From: Bacteroidales bacterium UBA5371
GTDB taxonomy: Bacteria; Bacteroidota; Bacteroidia; Bacteroidales; P3
Assembly: GCA_002407855.1 (NCBI GenBank)
Contig: DHPF01000007.1
Location: 1 to 64,000 of the forward strand
DNA length: 64,000 nucleotides
Direction: 5' to 3'
Below are positions 17,328-26,408 of this stretch, in pieces. The notes under the pieces were generated by a model. The model was not told the origin of the DNA and did not search any database. It saw only the letters and a list, made by a program, of their open reading frames with translations. A program made the translations under genes and the position numbers. The first letter of the stretch is position 1; the number at the start of each line of letters is the position of its first letter.

Positions 17328-18062
17328 TTAATTTTCTGAAGAGGCTATAAAGTAGTATTCTTTATTATTATGATAATATTCAATAAACTCTTCTTCGGAT
17401 AGAGAAGGCTCTTTTTTAAGAAAGGATTTCAAGGTGTAAATTTTTAATTCCAATTCATTATTAAGCAATTGATAGAACTCTTGAGGCTTTACCCCGTAGA
17501 AATCACTTGAAGCTATTCCGCATTCAAATATAATGGTTGGCTTGTCTTTCTTTATAAGATTAATGCCTCCCTTAATCACATCAAATTCTCCTCCTTCTAC
17601 ATCTATTTTTATAAAACTAATCTTAACCTCAGGAGGTATTACCTCATCAAGAGGCATTAACCTTACTTCTATTTTTTCTATTTGAGGATTGGGAATGTCG
17701 TATTTTCTTTGCTTTATGCCGCTGTATGCAGGAGAGTTTTTAACAATATTGAATGTGCTTTCACCTATCTTGTTGCTTAAAGCATATTGGTATATGGTGG
17801 CTTTATTATGAAATTTCTTTGTTAAAGCCTCATACATTTCAGGTATTGGTTCAAAGCCATAATGCTTTCCTTCTGGGGATTGTTTCAAGATATAATCTAA
17901 TATCTCACCCTTATGTGCTCCTACATCAATACAATTAGAATCCTTTTTAAGTATTCTTTTTATAACTAACTGGGTTAGGCGGTCGTATTCTAAGTTTTTA
18001 GTTAAATCTATATTTAGAAAAATCAGAATGCATCTAATTATTTTCTTAAAGCTATTCATCAA
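17328..18062 (-). CDS. FkbM-family SAM-dependent methyltransferase
   Basis: 244 residues. NCIDVGAHKGEILDYILKQ is FkbM motif I, GKHYGFEPIPEMYEAL motif II, then VRLMPLDEVIPPEVKISFIK and IDVEGGEFDVIKGG, the signature 'K.D.EG.E..VL.G' of the family. FkbM enzymes O-methylate sugars or natural products. It begins 4 nt after the ftsZ stop, so it is probably expressed with the division genes, an unusual neighbour. There is no signal peptide. Substrate unknown; a cell-surface glycan is one possibility. Confidence 0.85.
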   Translation of the reverse strand: MMNSFKKIIRCILIFLNIDLTKNLEYDRLTQLVIKRILKKDSNCIDVGAHKGEILDYILKQSPEGKHYGFEPIPEMYEALTKKFHNKATIYQYALSNKIGESTFNIVKNSPAYSGIKQRKYDIPNPQIEKIEVRLMPLDEVIPPEVKISFIKIDVEGGEFDVIKGGINLIKKDKPTIIFECGIASSDFYGVKPQEFYQLLNNELELKIYTLKSFLKKEPSLSEEEFIEYYHNNKEYYFIASSEN

Positions 18063-18066
18063 CTAA

Positions 18067-19746
18067 TTAATCTGGATTAGAATGTATGTATGGATTTTCG
18101 TTTGTGGTTATCCCGTCAGCACTAATGTTTAGTGCGGAACTTTCTCTTGCTTCTGAACTCTTATTGTTTATTTGAATATCCATATTATATTGTTCATAGG
18201 CTGGACGACGAATTATCTCTTCTAAGCCATTCTTATCTTTAAGCATTTGAGAAAATAACTCCATTCTCTTTTGTCTTTCGGCTAAAAGTTTTTCGTGATT
18301 GTCGTTATAATGAGGGTTCATTGTCTCTCTATGGAGCTTTCTGATGTCAAAGCCTTGTCCTGCGGGATCAGAGTTGTTTGATGATTGTTCTTCCTGTTCA
18401 ACTATTGTCAGGATTTCTTTTGGTTGAGAGATTTCTTTTCTTTGAATCCCATCAATATATGAATTAGACTCACCAATATTAAAACTTATATCATCATCTT
18501 TTATAATTGCTATGGAAGGTTGACAATCGGGCGTAATATCTAATTCAAACCTTTTTGGAGAAGAAGCTTCTGCTGTTTGTAGTTGCTCTTCTTCTTTAAT
18601 AGTTTTTTCTATCTTATATGGATTAGGCAATTCGAAAGGTTCGTCTAAATTTGGTATAGAGATGGTGTTTTCTTCTTCCTTTGCAGGTTGCATTGTTAGA
18701 ATTGTCTTTTTTACATTCGCATTTCTTGCAAAAGGATTATAGATTTCTTTTTCTTCAAAGCCCGTTGCTACCAAGGTTATATCAACTCTATCATCATAAG
18801 TATCGTCGTATTTTAATCCCCAAATAATATCTGGTTCATTACATGTTTGGGAATGAAGATACTCTGCAATTATTTCATATTCATCCATAGTTATTGCATA
18901 TTCTTCTTTTGGTGATGTGGTGATATATAGAAGCATGTTCTTTGTACCTTTAATCTCGCAATCGTTCAATAAATCTGATGTTGCTGCCTCTTGAATAGCT
19001 TGTAATGCACGTTCTTCTCCTGAACCATAGCCTGTTCCTGTTCCCATAATTGCTACACCCGAATGCGACATAACACTTTGCACATCTCTAAAATCAACCA
19101 TTACATAAGCATTACTTGTTATAATTTCTGCAATGCCCTTAGCTGCTGTTAGGAGTACATCATCTGCCATTGGGAACATCTTAGGTAAAGGTATATTACC
19201 CCTTTCTCTAATTTTATCAGTATTTACTATAATTATTGCATCTACAACTTCTTTTAAGTTCTTAATTCCCTGTTCAGCTTGTTCCTTTCTTCTTTTTCCT
19301 TCAAACGATAAAGGCAAGGTTACAATTGCAACAACTAAGATTTCATCATCTAATTTTACTCCATCTTGGTTAGTAAATTCTATCTCTTTTGCAAACTTAG
19401 CAATTACAGGAGCTGCACCTGTGCCTGTGCCTCCTCCCATACCTGCTGCAATAAAAAGCATTTGAGTGTTATTCCCTAACATTTGTTTTATTTCTTCTTC
19501 GGCTGCCATTGCAGAAAGTTTCGCCTTATCAGGATAATTACCTGCTCCAAGTCCATCTTTTCCTAACTTGATTTTGTTTTGGATAGGACTTGCATCTAAG
19601 GATTTCTGATCCGTATTACAAACAATAAAGTCTACGCCATCTATTCCTTTATTGTACATATGATTGATTGCGTTTGTTCCTCCGCCACCAACACCAATTA
19701 CTTTGATGTAGTTAGAGTTTTCTTTAGGTGCTTCAAATTGTAACAT
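18067..19746 (-). CDS. ftsZ: Cell division GTPase FtsZ
   Basis: Tubulin-like GTPase that forms the Z-ring. Clear motifs: IKVIGVGGGGTNAINHM (N-terminal nucleotide loop), the tubulin signature GGGTGTG at residues 104-110, and NTDKIRERGNIPLP with the T7 region following. The folded core ends at about residue 335 and the protein is 559 residues, so the tail is about 220 residues, acidic and Pro/Gln-rich, containing DIRKLHRETMNPHYNDNHEK (shared with other Bacteroidota FtsZ tails). Last of the classical dcw genes; 136 nt separate it from ftsA, so it may have its own promoter. Confidence 0.97.
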   Translation of the reverse strand: MLQFEAPKENSNYIKVIGVGGGGTNAINHMYNKGIDGVDFIVCNTDQKSLDASPIQNKIKLGKDGLGAGNYPDKAKLSAMAAEEEIKQMLGNNTQMLFIAAGMGGGTGTGAAPVIAKFAKEIEFTNQDGVKLDDEILVVAIVTLPLSFEGKRRKEQAEQGIKNLKEVVDAIIIVNTDKIRERGNIPLPKMFPMADDVLLTAAKGIAEIITSNAYVMVDFRDVQSVMSHSGVAIMGTGTGYGSGEERALQAIQEAATSDLLNDCEIKGTKNMLLYITTSPKEEYAITMDEYEIIAEYLHSQTCNEPDIIWGLKYDDTYDDRVDITLVATGFEEKEIYNPFARNANVKKTILTMQPAKEEENTISIPNLDEPFELPNPYKIEKTIKEEEQLQTAEASSPKRFELDITPDCQPSIAIIKDDDISFNIGESNSYIDGIQRKEISQPKEILTIVEQEEQSSNNSDPAGQGFDIRKLHRETMNPHYNDNHEKLLAERQKRMELFSQMLKDKNGLEEIIRRPAYEQYNMDIQINNKSSEARESSALNISADGITTNENPYIHSNPD

Positions 19747-19882
19747 TTATCTATATTTTATTTATTTATCAACTATTTTTTTGTTTTTAGTAATATTTTT
19801 CAAGGTGTAAAAATACTCAATTCTTTTCTTTTAGCATCAACTAACTCTATTAGTTTTTAACACAGTTTTGTTTATAACCTCT

Positions 19883-21229
19883 CTATTCTGGGCCTTCTTC
19901 CTTAAACAATCCTTCCAACCAAGAAATAATTGAAGTCTTTGTTTTGCTATCAGAAGACTTTTTCTTTCCTTTTTCATCTTCCTCTACACTCTCATCTTCA
20001 AGCGGTTCTTCTTGTTCTAAGAGGTCTTGCTCATCTAATTTAGAAACCATAGGAGTCCTATTTAACCTATTCTCTTTTTCTAATTTTTTAAGCCCTTCCA
20101 AAATAAGACCTATACCTGTTGCATGCATAGGATGTGTCATTTCTTCAGTAATTGTTCCTCCTAAATGATCTTCTGGTGTTCCCACTCTTGCTTCAATTGC
20201 TGTTAGAAACTCTGTTAATTGAACAATATCCCTCATCTTTGCACCTCCACCCGAAAGCACAATGCCTGCAATTAACTTCTTTTCATATTTCTTACTCTTT
20301 ATCTCAAATAACACCTGTTCAATTATCATATTCATTCTTGCTTGAATAATTCCTGCAAGAGTTTTCATAGAAATCTCTCTTGGTTCTCTTCCTCTGAAAC
20401 CAGGTATAGCAATAATCTCATCTTCTTTTGCTGATGCTGCTAAACAAGAACCAAAGCGGGTCTTTAATGCTTCTGCCTGAGTCCTAATTATTGAGCAACC
20501 TTCTTTAATATCTTCAGTAATAACATTCCCAGCCAAAGGGATTACAGCAGTATGACGGAGGATGCCTTCGTGAAATATAGCTATATCAGTTGTTCCACCT
20601 CCAATATCCACCAAACAAACACCAGCTTCTTTCTCACTTGCATTTACAACAGCTTCGGCCGAAGCTATTGGTTCAAGTATTAAATTTCTAACCTTACAAT
20701 CTGCCATTTCTACACTTCTAACAATATTCTCAATATTATTAACATTGCCTGTTATTATATTGAAGTTGCCCTCCAAACAACTACCAGGCATTCCTATTGG
20801 ATTAATAATATCTCCTTCTCCATCAACAATAAAGTTTTGAGGGACAACATGTATTATCTTCTCCCCTGCTTGAAGGACGAGATTTTCTTGGTCTTTGATT
20901 AGTCTTTCCTTATCTATTTCTTTAATAATATGCCCTTTGGTTTCAAGCATAATATTACCTCTGTGTTGAATATTACGAATTTGATTTCCAGCAATACCAA
21001 CAAAAACCTCTTTCACCTTAAAGCCTGTTTTCTCCTCTGCTTCCTCAATAGCTTTTCTTATAGAAATTGAGGTTTGTTCTATATTCTTAACAATACCTCT
21101 GTCTACTCCTATTGATTCAGATTTCCCCATTCCAAGAATTATAGGCTTCCCATTTTCATCTTTGGAGCCTATGAAAACTGCTATTTTTGTAGTACCGATA
21201 TCGATTCCTACTACTATTTCTCTTTCCAT
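19883..21229 (-). CDS. ftsA: Cell division protein FtsA
   Basis: Actin-like ATPase that anchors FtsZ to the membrane, 448 residues. VVGIDIGTTKIAVFIG is phosphate-1, CLVDIGGGTTDIAIF phosphate-2 and GIVLSGGGAKMRDI the adenosine motif. The SHS2 insertion follows residue about 80 (VKEVFVGIAGNQIRNI). After the core comes a charged linker (DEQDLLEQEEPLEDES) and the C-terminal SIISWLEGLFKEE, a classic amphipathic membrane-targeting helix. Lies between ftsQ and ftsZ, as expected. Confidence 0.96.
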   Translation of the reverse strand: MEREIVVGIDIGTTKIAVFIGSKDENGKPIILGMGKSESIGVDRGIVKNIEQTSISIRKAIEEAEEKTGFKVKEVFVGIAGNQIRNIQHRGNIMLETKGHIIKEIDKERLIKDQENLVLQAGEKIIHVVPQNFIVDGEGDIINPIGMPGSCLEGNFNIITGNVNNIENIVRSVEMADCKVRNLILEPIASAEAVVNASEKEAGVCLVDIGGGTTDIAIFHEGILRHTAVIPLAGNVITEDIKEGCSIIRTQAEALKTRFGSCLAASAKEDEIIAIPGFRGREPREISMKTLAGIIQARMNMIIEQVLFEIKSKKYEKKLIAGIVLSGGGAKMRDIVQLTEFLTAIEARVGTPEDHLGGTITEEMTHPMHATGIGLILEGLKKLEKENRLNRTPMVSKLDEQDLLEQEEPLEDESVEEDEKGKKKSSDSKTKTSIISWLEGLFKEEGPE

Positions 21230-21289
21230 ATTGATTAGTTTTATATATTTTAATTATTAATCTTTTATATATTCTGTCTTAATTATTAT

Positions 21290-22123
21290 TTATTGAACGT
21301 TCATAACATCTTTCTTTGTGCATACAACTTGATTCCTGAATCTCAAATCCACAATACTATAATTATCCCAACCATTTCTCGAAAACCCTTCTTTGTAAAG
21401 ATACTTCAATTTAGTCAATTCTTCATCTATTTCATTAACATCTCCAATCCTTATAATATAATTCCCAATCTTAGGGATTAATTCAATATCTTTCTCGTTT
21501 GTTACGAATAGTTGGTCAATTTGATAATTTAAGATTGTATCGTTTGAAATCTTTTGAGCAATAAGATAAAGCTTGGATAAAGTTTTATCATAACCTTTCT
21601 TTTGTTCAATATTATTTGTATCTAATTGCAATGTTTTTGATACATTTGCAAGAATATCAACGTTTCCATTCGCAATAATAACGTCTGTTGATTCAAAATT
21701 AGTTATCGGAATAATCTTCCCATGATTATCTACATAATATTGTAAGCCTTTTAAAGTATTAATTCGCAGTATAGGTTCTCTTTGTGTAATTTCTATATTT
21801 AAAACTCCTTTTAGAGTTTGGTAAACTTGTGCCTTTTGAACATAAGGTTTACTTAATAAGAAAGCTTCAATTTTTCTTATATCAACCTCTTTCCTTTTTA
21901 ATTTTAAGAAGTTATCAAAAACATTATTTAAAGATGAATTTATCTGTTGTGGAAGAATAATAGTGTCAGACTTGCCATAAGATATTTTCATGTCAACTCT
22001 CTGTACATCTTGATTACCAATAAAAATATTGCTTCCTATAATTAATGCTATTAGGAATAAAATCACAAAAAATGAAACTAATATTTTCTTTCCCTTTTTA
22101 CTCATCTCTAAATTTTTCTTCAA
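21290..22123 (-). CDS. ftsQ: Cell division protein FtsQ
   Basis: Bitopic divisome protein of 277 residues. One membrane segment (about residues 12-32, ILVSFFVILFLIALIIGSNI) is followed by a periplasmic POTRA-like region (VDIRKIEAFLLSKPYVQKAQ) and the FtsQ beta domain (LNIEITQREPILRINTL, YVDNHGKIIP). It overlaps the murC stop by 26 nt; a second Met (MSKKGKK, start 22105) would reduce the overlap to 8 nt. No ddl lies between murC and ftsQ, normal for this phylum. Confidence 0.9.
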   Translation of the reverse strand: MKKNLEMSKKGKKILVSFFVILFLIALIIGSNIFIGNQDVQRVDMKISYGKSDTIILPQQINSSLNNVFDNFLKLKRKEVDIRKIEAFLLSKPYVQKAQVYQTLKGVLNIEITQREPILRINTLKGLQYYVDNHGKIIPITNFESTDVIIANGNVDILANVSKTLQLDTNNIEQKKGYDKTLSKLYLIAQKISNDTILNYQIDQLFVTNEKDIELIPKIGNYIIRIGDVNEIDEELTKLKYLYKEGFSRNGWDNYSIVDLRFRNQVVCTKKDVMNVQ

Positions 22124-23438
22124 TCAGTGGAACAATATTTGAAATGTCTCCCGCTCCCATTGTAACTAAAACCTCTGGATAAAGAGCCTCCAATAAGTCT
22201 AAAAGACCCTCCTTTGTAGTGTAATATTTATCCATTTTGTCAATCTTATGAAGTAACATCTTAGAATTAACCCCTGCTATTGGCTCTTCTCTTGCAGGAT
22301 AGATATCAATAAGCACAACTTGATCTAATTTCTCTAACTCTTGTGCAAACTCATCTGCAAAATCCCTTGTGCGAGAATATAAATGAGGCTGAAAAACTCC
22401 TGTTAGCTTCTTGTTCGGATATTGATAACGCAAGGATTCAACTAATGCTTTTATTTCGTTTGGATGATGAGCATAATCATCAATATAAATAAAGCTGTCT
22501 CTTTTAATCCTTAAATCAAAACGCCTTTGTGCTCCACTGAAAGAAGATATTGCCTTACGGATTTCATCTTCTTTTGCTCCGCAAATCAAACTTATCGCAA
22601 TTGCTAAAACAGAATTCTCAATATTATGCAATCCACCATAATTAAGACATATATCGTAATAAATCTTATCAGGAGTACGTAAGTCAAAATAATAACTCCC
22701 CTTATAGTTTCTAATATTTATTGCATAAAAATCAGCATCAATTCCACGAATTGTGTAAGTGTATTTCTGTAAATCTAATTCTTCTAAATCAATATCAATC
22801 TTATCTTTCACAAAAATTACCTCTTTGGTTTTTTTAGCAAACTCAATAAAGGATTCTTTTAATTCTTCTTTGGTTCCATAAACATCTAAATGGTCAGCGT
22901 CTACTGCTGTAATGGCAGAAATAGTTGGATTGAGCCAAAGAAAAGACCTATCGTATTCATCAGCTTCAACAACAACATATTCGCTATTTTTATTCATTAA
23001 GTAGTTTGAATTAAAATTCTTAGAAATCCCTCCCAAAAAAGCACTACAACCTACACTACTACTATGCAGAATGTGAGCAATCATATTTGAACAAGTAGTT
23101 TTGCCATGCGTTCCTGCAATTGCAATACATTTTTTATCTTTTGTTATCTCTCCAAGTATTTGAGAACGCTTCTGTATTGGAATATTTCTCTTTTTGAGAT
23201 TGTATAAGATTGAGCTTTCTTTAGGGATTGCAGGAGTATAAACAACCATGTTTATGTCCTTTGGTAAAGAAGATGCATCATCAGTATAGGTGATTATCAT
23301 CCCTTCTTTTTCCAATTGTAGTGTAAGTTCTGTTTGAGTGCGGTCATAGCCATATATTTTATTACCCATTTCATTAAAATATCTTGCTATGGCACTCATT
23401 CCTATTCCCCCTATCCCTAAAAAATAATATGTCTTCAT
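22098..23438 (-). CDS. murC: UDP-N-acetylmuramate--L-alanine ligase
   Basis: First amino-acid ligase of the peptidoglycan stem peptide, cytoplasmic, 446 residues. N-terminal Rossmann-like domain MKTYYFLGIGGIGMSAIARY; ATP P-loop AIAGTHGKTTCSNM; the central-domain segment VVEADEYDRSFLWLNP; C-terminal-domain segments DDYAHHPNEIKALV and FQPHLYSRTRDFADEF, the Mur-ligase signature. All catalytic motifs are present, in contrast to the MurD-like gene upstream. 41 nt downstream of murG. Confidence 0.96.
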   Translation of the reverse strand: MKTYYFLGIGGIGMSAIARYFNEMGNKIYGYDRTQTELTLQLEKEGMIITYTDDASSLPKDINMVVYTPAIPKESSILYNLKKRNIPIQKRSQILGEITKDKKCIAIAGTHGKTTCSNMIAHILHSSSVGCSAFLGGISKNFNSNYLMNKNSEYVVVEADEYDRSFLWLNPTISAITAVDADHLDVYGTKEELKESFIEFAKKTKEVIFVKDKIDIDLEELDLQKYTYTIRGIDADFYAINIRNYKGSYYFDLRTPDKIYYDICLNYGGLHNIENSVLAIAISLICGAKEDEIRKAISSFSGAQRRFDLRIKRDSFIYIDDYAHHPNEIKALVESLRYQYPNKKLTGVFQPHLYSRTRDFADEFAQELEKLDQVVLIDIYPAREEPIAGVNSKMLLHKIDKMDKYYTTKEGLLDLLEALYPEVLVTMGAGDISNIVPLIEEKFRDE

Positions 23439-23479
23439 TTTAATTATTATTGTTTATTGTATCCTCCCTTTCAAAAGAC

Positions 23480-24589
23480 TTAACCTTTTTTATTAGCGAC
23501 TATCAATTCTTCTATTATTTTCAAAATTCTTGTATCTGCATCCTTAACTCCTAACTCAATTATATTCTTGCTCAAACTCTCTTGTAAGGCTTTATTATTT
23601 ATCAAATTATCTAGTTCTGTTATCAATATTTCTCTTGAGAGAATATCCTTCACTAAAATTGCTGCATTCTTTTCAATTAAAGCCATAGCATTTTTAGTTT
23701 GATGATCTTCGGCTACATTTGGGCTTGGAATTAGAATGGTTGGTTTACCAATAACACAAAGTTCACTAATTGCAATAGCTCCTGCTCTTGAAATAATAAT
23801 GTCTGCAACACTATATGCTAAATCCATCTCGTAAATAAACTCAAAAACCTTTATATTATCTGTATTTACTATTTGTGTTTTCTCCTTTGCGTTCGTAAAA
23901 TAATTCTTACCTGTCTGCCATATGACTTGAATATTGTTATCTATAAAATAATTGAGGTTATTGCCAATACTTTCGTTTATTGTTAATGCACCAAGACTAC
24001 CACCAACAACCAAAACTGTCCTCTTATCAGAATTAAGTGCAAAATGACTTAAAGCCTTCTCTCTCTTATTCTCAATATCTACTATGTTTTTTCTCACAGG
24101 ATTACCAGTAAAACAAATCTTTTTCTCGTCAAACCATCTGTTCATGTTGTCGTATGCGACACAAATCTTAGAGACATTTTTAGCAAGTATCTTATTTGTT
24201 ATGCCTGGATATGAGTTTTGCTCTTGAATAAGGGTTGGTATTTTAAGCTTAGAGGCTGCTTGAAGTGTTGGACCAGACGCAAAACCTCCAACTCCAATAA
24301 CAATATCCGGTTTAAAATCTTTAATTATTGTTCTTGCTTTAATTGTGCTATAAATAACCTTGAATGGGAATAATAAATTTTTCCAAGTAAGACGTCTTTG
24401 CAAACCACTTATCCAAAGTCCTTCTATTTCATATCCTGCTTGTGGAACTTTTTCCATTTCCATTTTGCCCTTTGCTCCAATAAAAAGTATATCAGCATCA
24501 TTATTATATTTTACCTTAATAGCATTTGCTATTGCAACTGCTGGGAATATATGTCCTCCAGATCCTCCTCCGCTTATTATTGCTTTCAT
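23480..24589 (-). CDS. murG: UDP-GlcNAc--lipid I N-acetylglucosaminyltransferase MurG
   Basis: Makes lipid II on the inner face of the membrane; 369 residues. GT-B fold: N-terminal G-loop IISGGGSGGHIFPAVAIANA, GVGGFASGPTLQAA, PTLIQEQNSYPGITNKIL; second G-loop VVGGSLGALTIN; UDP-GlcNAc-binding region ADIIISRAGAIAISELCV and ILIPSPNVAEDHQTKNA. All landmarks of MurG are there. 20 nt after ftsW. Confidence 0.96.
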   Translation of the reverse strand: MKAIISGGGSGGHIFPAVAIANAIKVKYNNDADILFIGAKGKMEMEKVPQAGYEIEGLWISGLQRRLTWKNLLFPFKVIYSTIKARTIIKDFKPDIVIGVGGFASGPTLQAASKLKIPTLIQEQNSYPGITNKILAKNVSKICVAYDNMNRWFDEKKICFTGNPVRKNIVDIENKREKALSHFALNSDKRTVLVVGGSLGALTINESIGNNLNYFIDNNIQVIWQTGKNYFTNAKEKTQIVNTDNIKVFEFIYEMDLAYSVADIIISRAGAIAISELCVIGKPTILIPSPNVAEDHQTKNAMALIEKNAAILVKDILSREILITELDNLINNKALQESLSKNIIELGVKDADTRILKIIEELIVANKKG

Positions 24590-24609
24590 ATCGTTATTTT
24601 TTGTATTGA

Positions 24610-25848
24610 TTATTCTTCTGTTTGTTTTTGGTTGGTATTGTTTAAAGCTTCTTCTTCTTTGTTTTCATTTGAGGCTTGATTTTCTTCTTCTATTATATCA
24701 GGTTGCAATAAGGCTTTTTCTTGTTCTTTATTTGTTTCTGCACTTATACTTAACACTATCCCTAATGCGATACAACTAAACAAGAAAGATGTGCCTCCAT
24801 AACTAATAAATGGTAGGGTTTGTCCTGTTACAGGTGTTATGCTTGTTGCAACGAACATATTTATCATTGCCTGAAAGACAATCATAATAACTAATCCAAT
24901 AGAACAAAAAGCTCCAAAGAAGCCTTTTGATCGTCTTGTTATTTGTATTCCTCTATAAAGAAGAATTAGATATAGTGCAATCACGACTATTCCTAATAAT
25001 AAGCCTCCTTCTTCAATTATAATTGCGAATATAAAGTCATTATGACTCTCACTAAGAAATCGTGCTTGTGTTGTATTCCCTAAAAATCTCCCAAAGACAC
25101 CTCCTGTAGCAATTGCCATTTGTGCTTGATTAGCTTGCGTGATTGCTGTATTATCTGTATTAAAAAACTCTTCAACTCTATTTACCCAAGTTCCTCCACG
25201 AGAAAGAAGCTCCGGATAACTTTTAAGTACAAAGAATGCAATAACTAATAGGAATATTCCGAGTCCAATAATAGCACCTAAATATTTAAGATTAACTCTT
25301 CCTATAAACATCATAAAGAAACAAATCAAGAAAAGTATGGCAGCAGTAGAGAAATTCTCTGGAAAAATCAAAATACAAATTAGAAAGATAGGGATTATTA
25401 GTTTCTTAAATACATCTAATGTTTTTATTTTGTCTTGGTATAGAGCCAAAATACGAGCGACATAAACTATTAAGACTATTTTCACTATTTCTGAGGGCTG
25501 GAATTGTCCAATAAAAGGAATTCTCAACCAACGTGCAGCGTCTTTTTCTCCTGAGCCTATGATTAGAGTAATAATCAAAAGAATGAAAGAGAGAATGAGT
25601 CCTATTTTAGCAAAGCGTGAGAAATACGTATATTTAATATGATGTACTGCATATAAAACACATGTTCCTAAAAAGAGTATAAATAAATGCTTAGCAAACA
25701 TAGACATTGGGGAGCCTCCCTGACGTTCGTAAACAGTTTTACCTAAGGTACTGTAAACTTCAAGGCAAGATATAACCATAAGTAATAGGAATACCATCCA
25801 GATTACTTTGTCTCCTTTGATTTTTAATTTCAATTTGCTAATTTGCAT
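24610..25848 (-). CDS. ftsW: SEDS-family peptidoglycan glycosyltransferase FtsW
   Basis: Polytopic septal peptidoglycan polymerase, 412 residues with about ten membrane segments. SEDS landmarks: RWLRIPFIGQFQPSEIVKIV (periplasmic/TM4 region), HNDFIFAIIIEEGGLLLGIV (contains the catalytic Asp of the 'H.DFIFA.I.EE.G' motif) and TPVTGQTLPFISYGGTSFLF. The cytoplasmic C-terminus is a Glu/Gln/Asn-rich tail of about 40 residues. Normally paired with the transpeptidase FtsI, encoded upstream. Confidence 0.95.
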   Translation of the reverse strand: MQISKLKLKIKGDKVIWMVFLLLMVISCLEVYSTLGKTVYERQGGSPMSMFAKHLFILFLGTCVLYAVHHIKYTYFSRFAKIGLILSFILLIITLIIGSGEKDAARWLRIPFIGQFQPSEIVKIVLIVYVARILALYQDKIKTLDVFKKLIIPIFLICILIFPENFSTAAILFLICFFMMFIGRVNLKYLGAIIGLGIFLLVIAFFVLKSYPELLSRGGTWVNRVEEFFNTDNTAITQANQAQMAIATGGVFGRFLGNTTQARFLSESHNDFIFAIIIEEGGLLLGIVVIALYLILLYRGIQITRRSKGFFGAFCSIGLVIMIVFQAMINMFVATSITPVTGQTLPFISYGGTSFLFSCIALGIVLSISAETNKEQEKALLQPDIIEEENQASNENKEEEALNNTNQKQTEE

Positions 25849-25867
25849 TATCTATTTTCTGTTTATT

Positions 25868-26404
25868 TTATAAGTTATTTACTGCCTTACGATAGCTTAT
25901 TCCTCGCCTTTCTATATCTTTTGGTTCGCCATTTGCCGAAGAAAACAACACAATATCTTTTTCCTGAGCAACTGCTTCTGCTAATAAAACAGCTTCATTA
26001 ACGTTATTTACAGGCAATATGGAAGGTATTATACCTTGAAAAGTCTGTCTTATTGCTTCAATATTTTCTCCAAAACAAATCAAAACACCTACTTTCTCCC
26101 TACTTACATTCATTAAACTCGTATAATCTTGCTTTCCTTCATTGTCTTCAACAATCCAAATAATTTTATTAGCTATTTGTTCCATAGTAAACCAAGTTAT
26201 ATTAGGATTTATAGAACATGAGTCATTAATGTAGTTTACGTCTTTTATCTTAGCAACAAGTTCTCTTTTATTTTCTTCTTCTTTTTCGGTTGCAAACATA
26301 TAATATAAGTCTTTACGACGAAACATTATCTCATCATAGGTCCTACCTGCGAGATTAGTATATATCTTTTTTGCTCCCTGCTTGGCTAATAATTCTATTG
26401 TCAT
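25868..26404 (-). CDS. Truncated, motif-degenerate MurD C-terminal-domain protein at the murD position
   Basis: An open 178-residue frame exactly where murD belongs (mraY-murD-ftsW). MurD is normally about 440-450 residues with UDP-binding, ATP-binding and Mur_ligase_C domains. Here the first two are absent: no 'GTNGKTT' P-loop. Residues about 50-178 follow the C-terminal domain with key residues changed: VNYINDSCSINPNITWFTM where MurD has '.INDSKATN..ST..AL'; VEDNEGKQDYTSL for 'GG.DKG.DY..L'; IVLFSSANGEPKDIERRGI for 'LLSPACASFD.F..Y..RG'. The mraY stop is 4 nt upstream and ftsW 19 nt downstream. It cannot be a working ligase. Residues 1-50 are not recognised. Confidence 0.75.
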   Translation of the reverse strand: MTIELLAKQGAKKIYTNLAGRTYDEIMFRRKDLYYMFATEKEEENKRELVAKIKDVNYINDSCSINPNITWFTMEQIANKIIWIVEDNEGKQDYTSLMNVSREKVGVLICFGENIEAIRQTFQGIIPSILPVNNVNEAVLLAEAVAQEKDIVLFSSANGEPKDIERRGISYRKAVNNL

Positions 26405-26408
26405 AATT

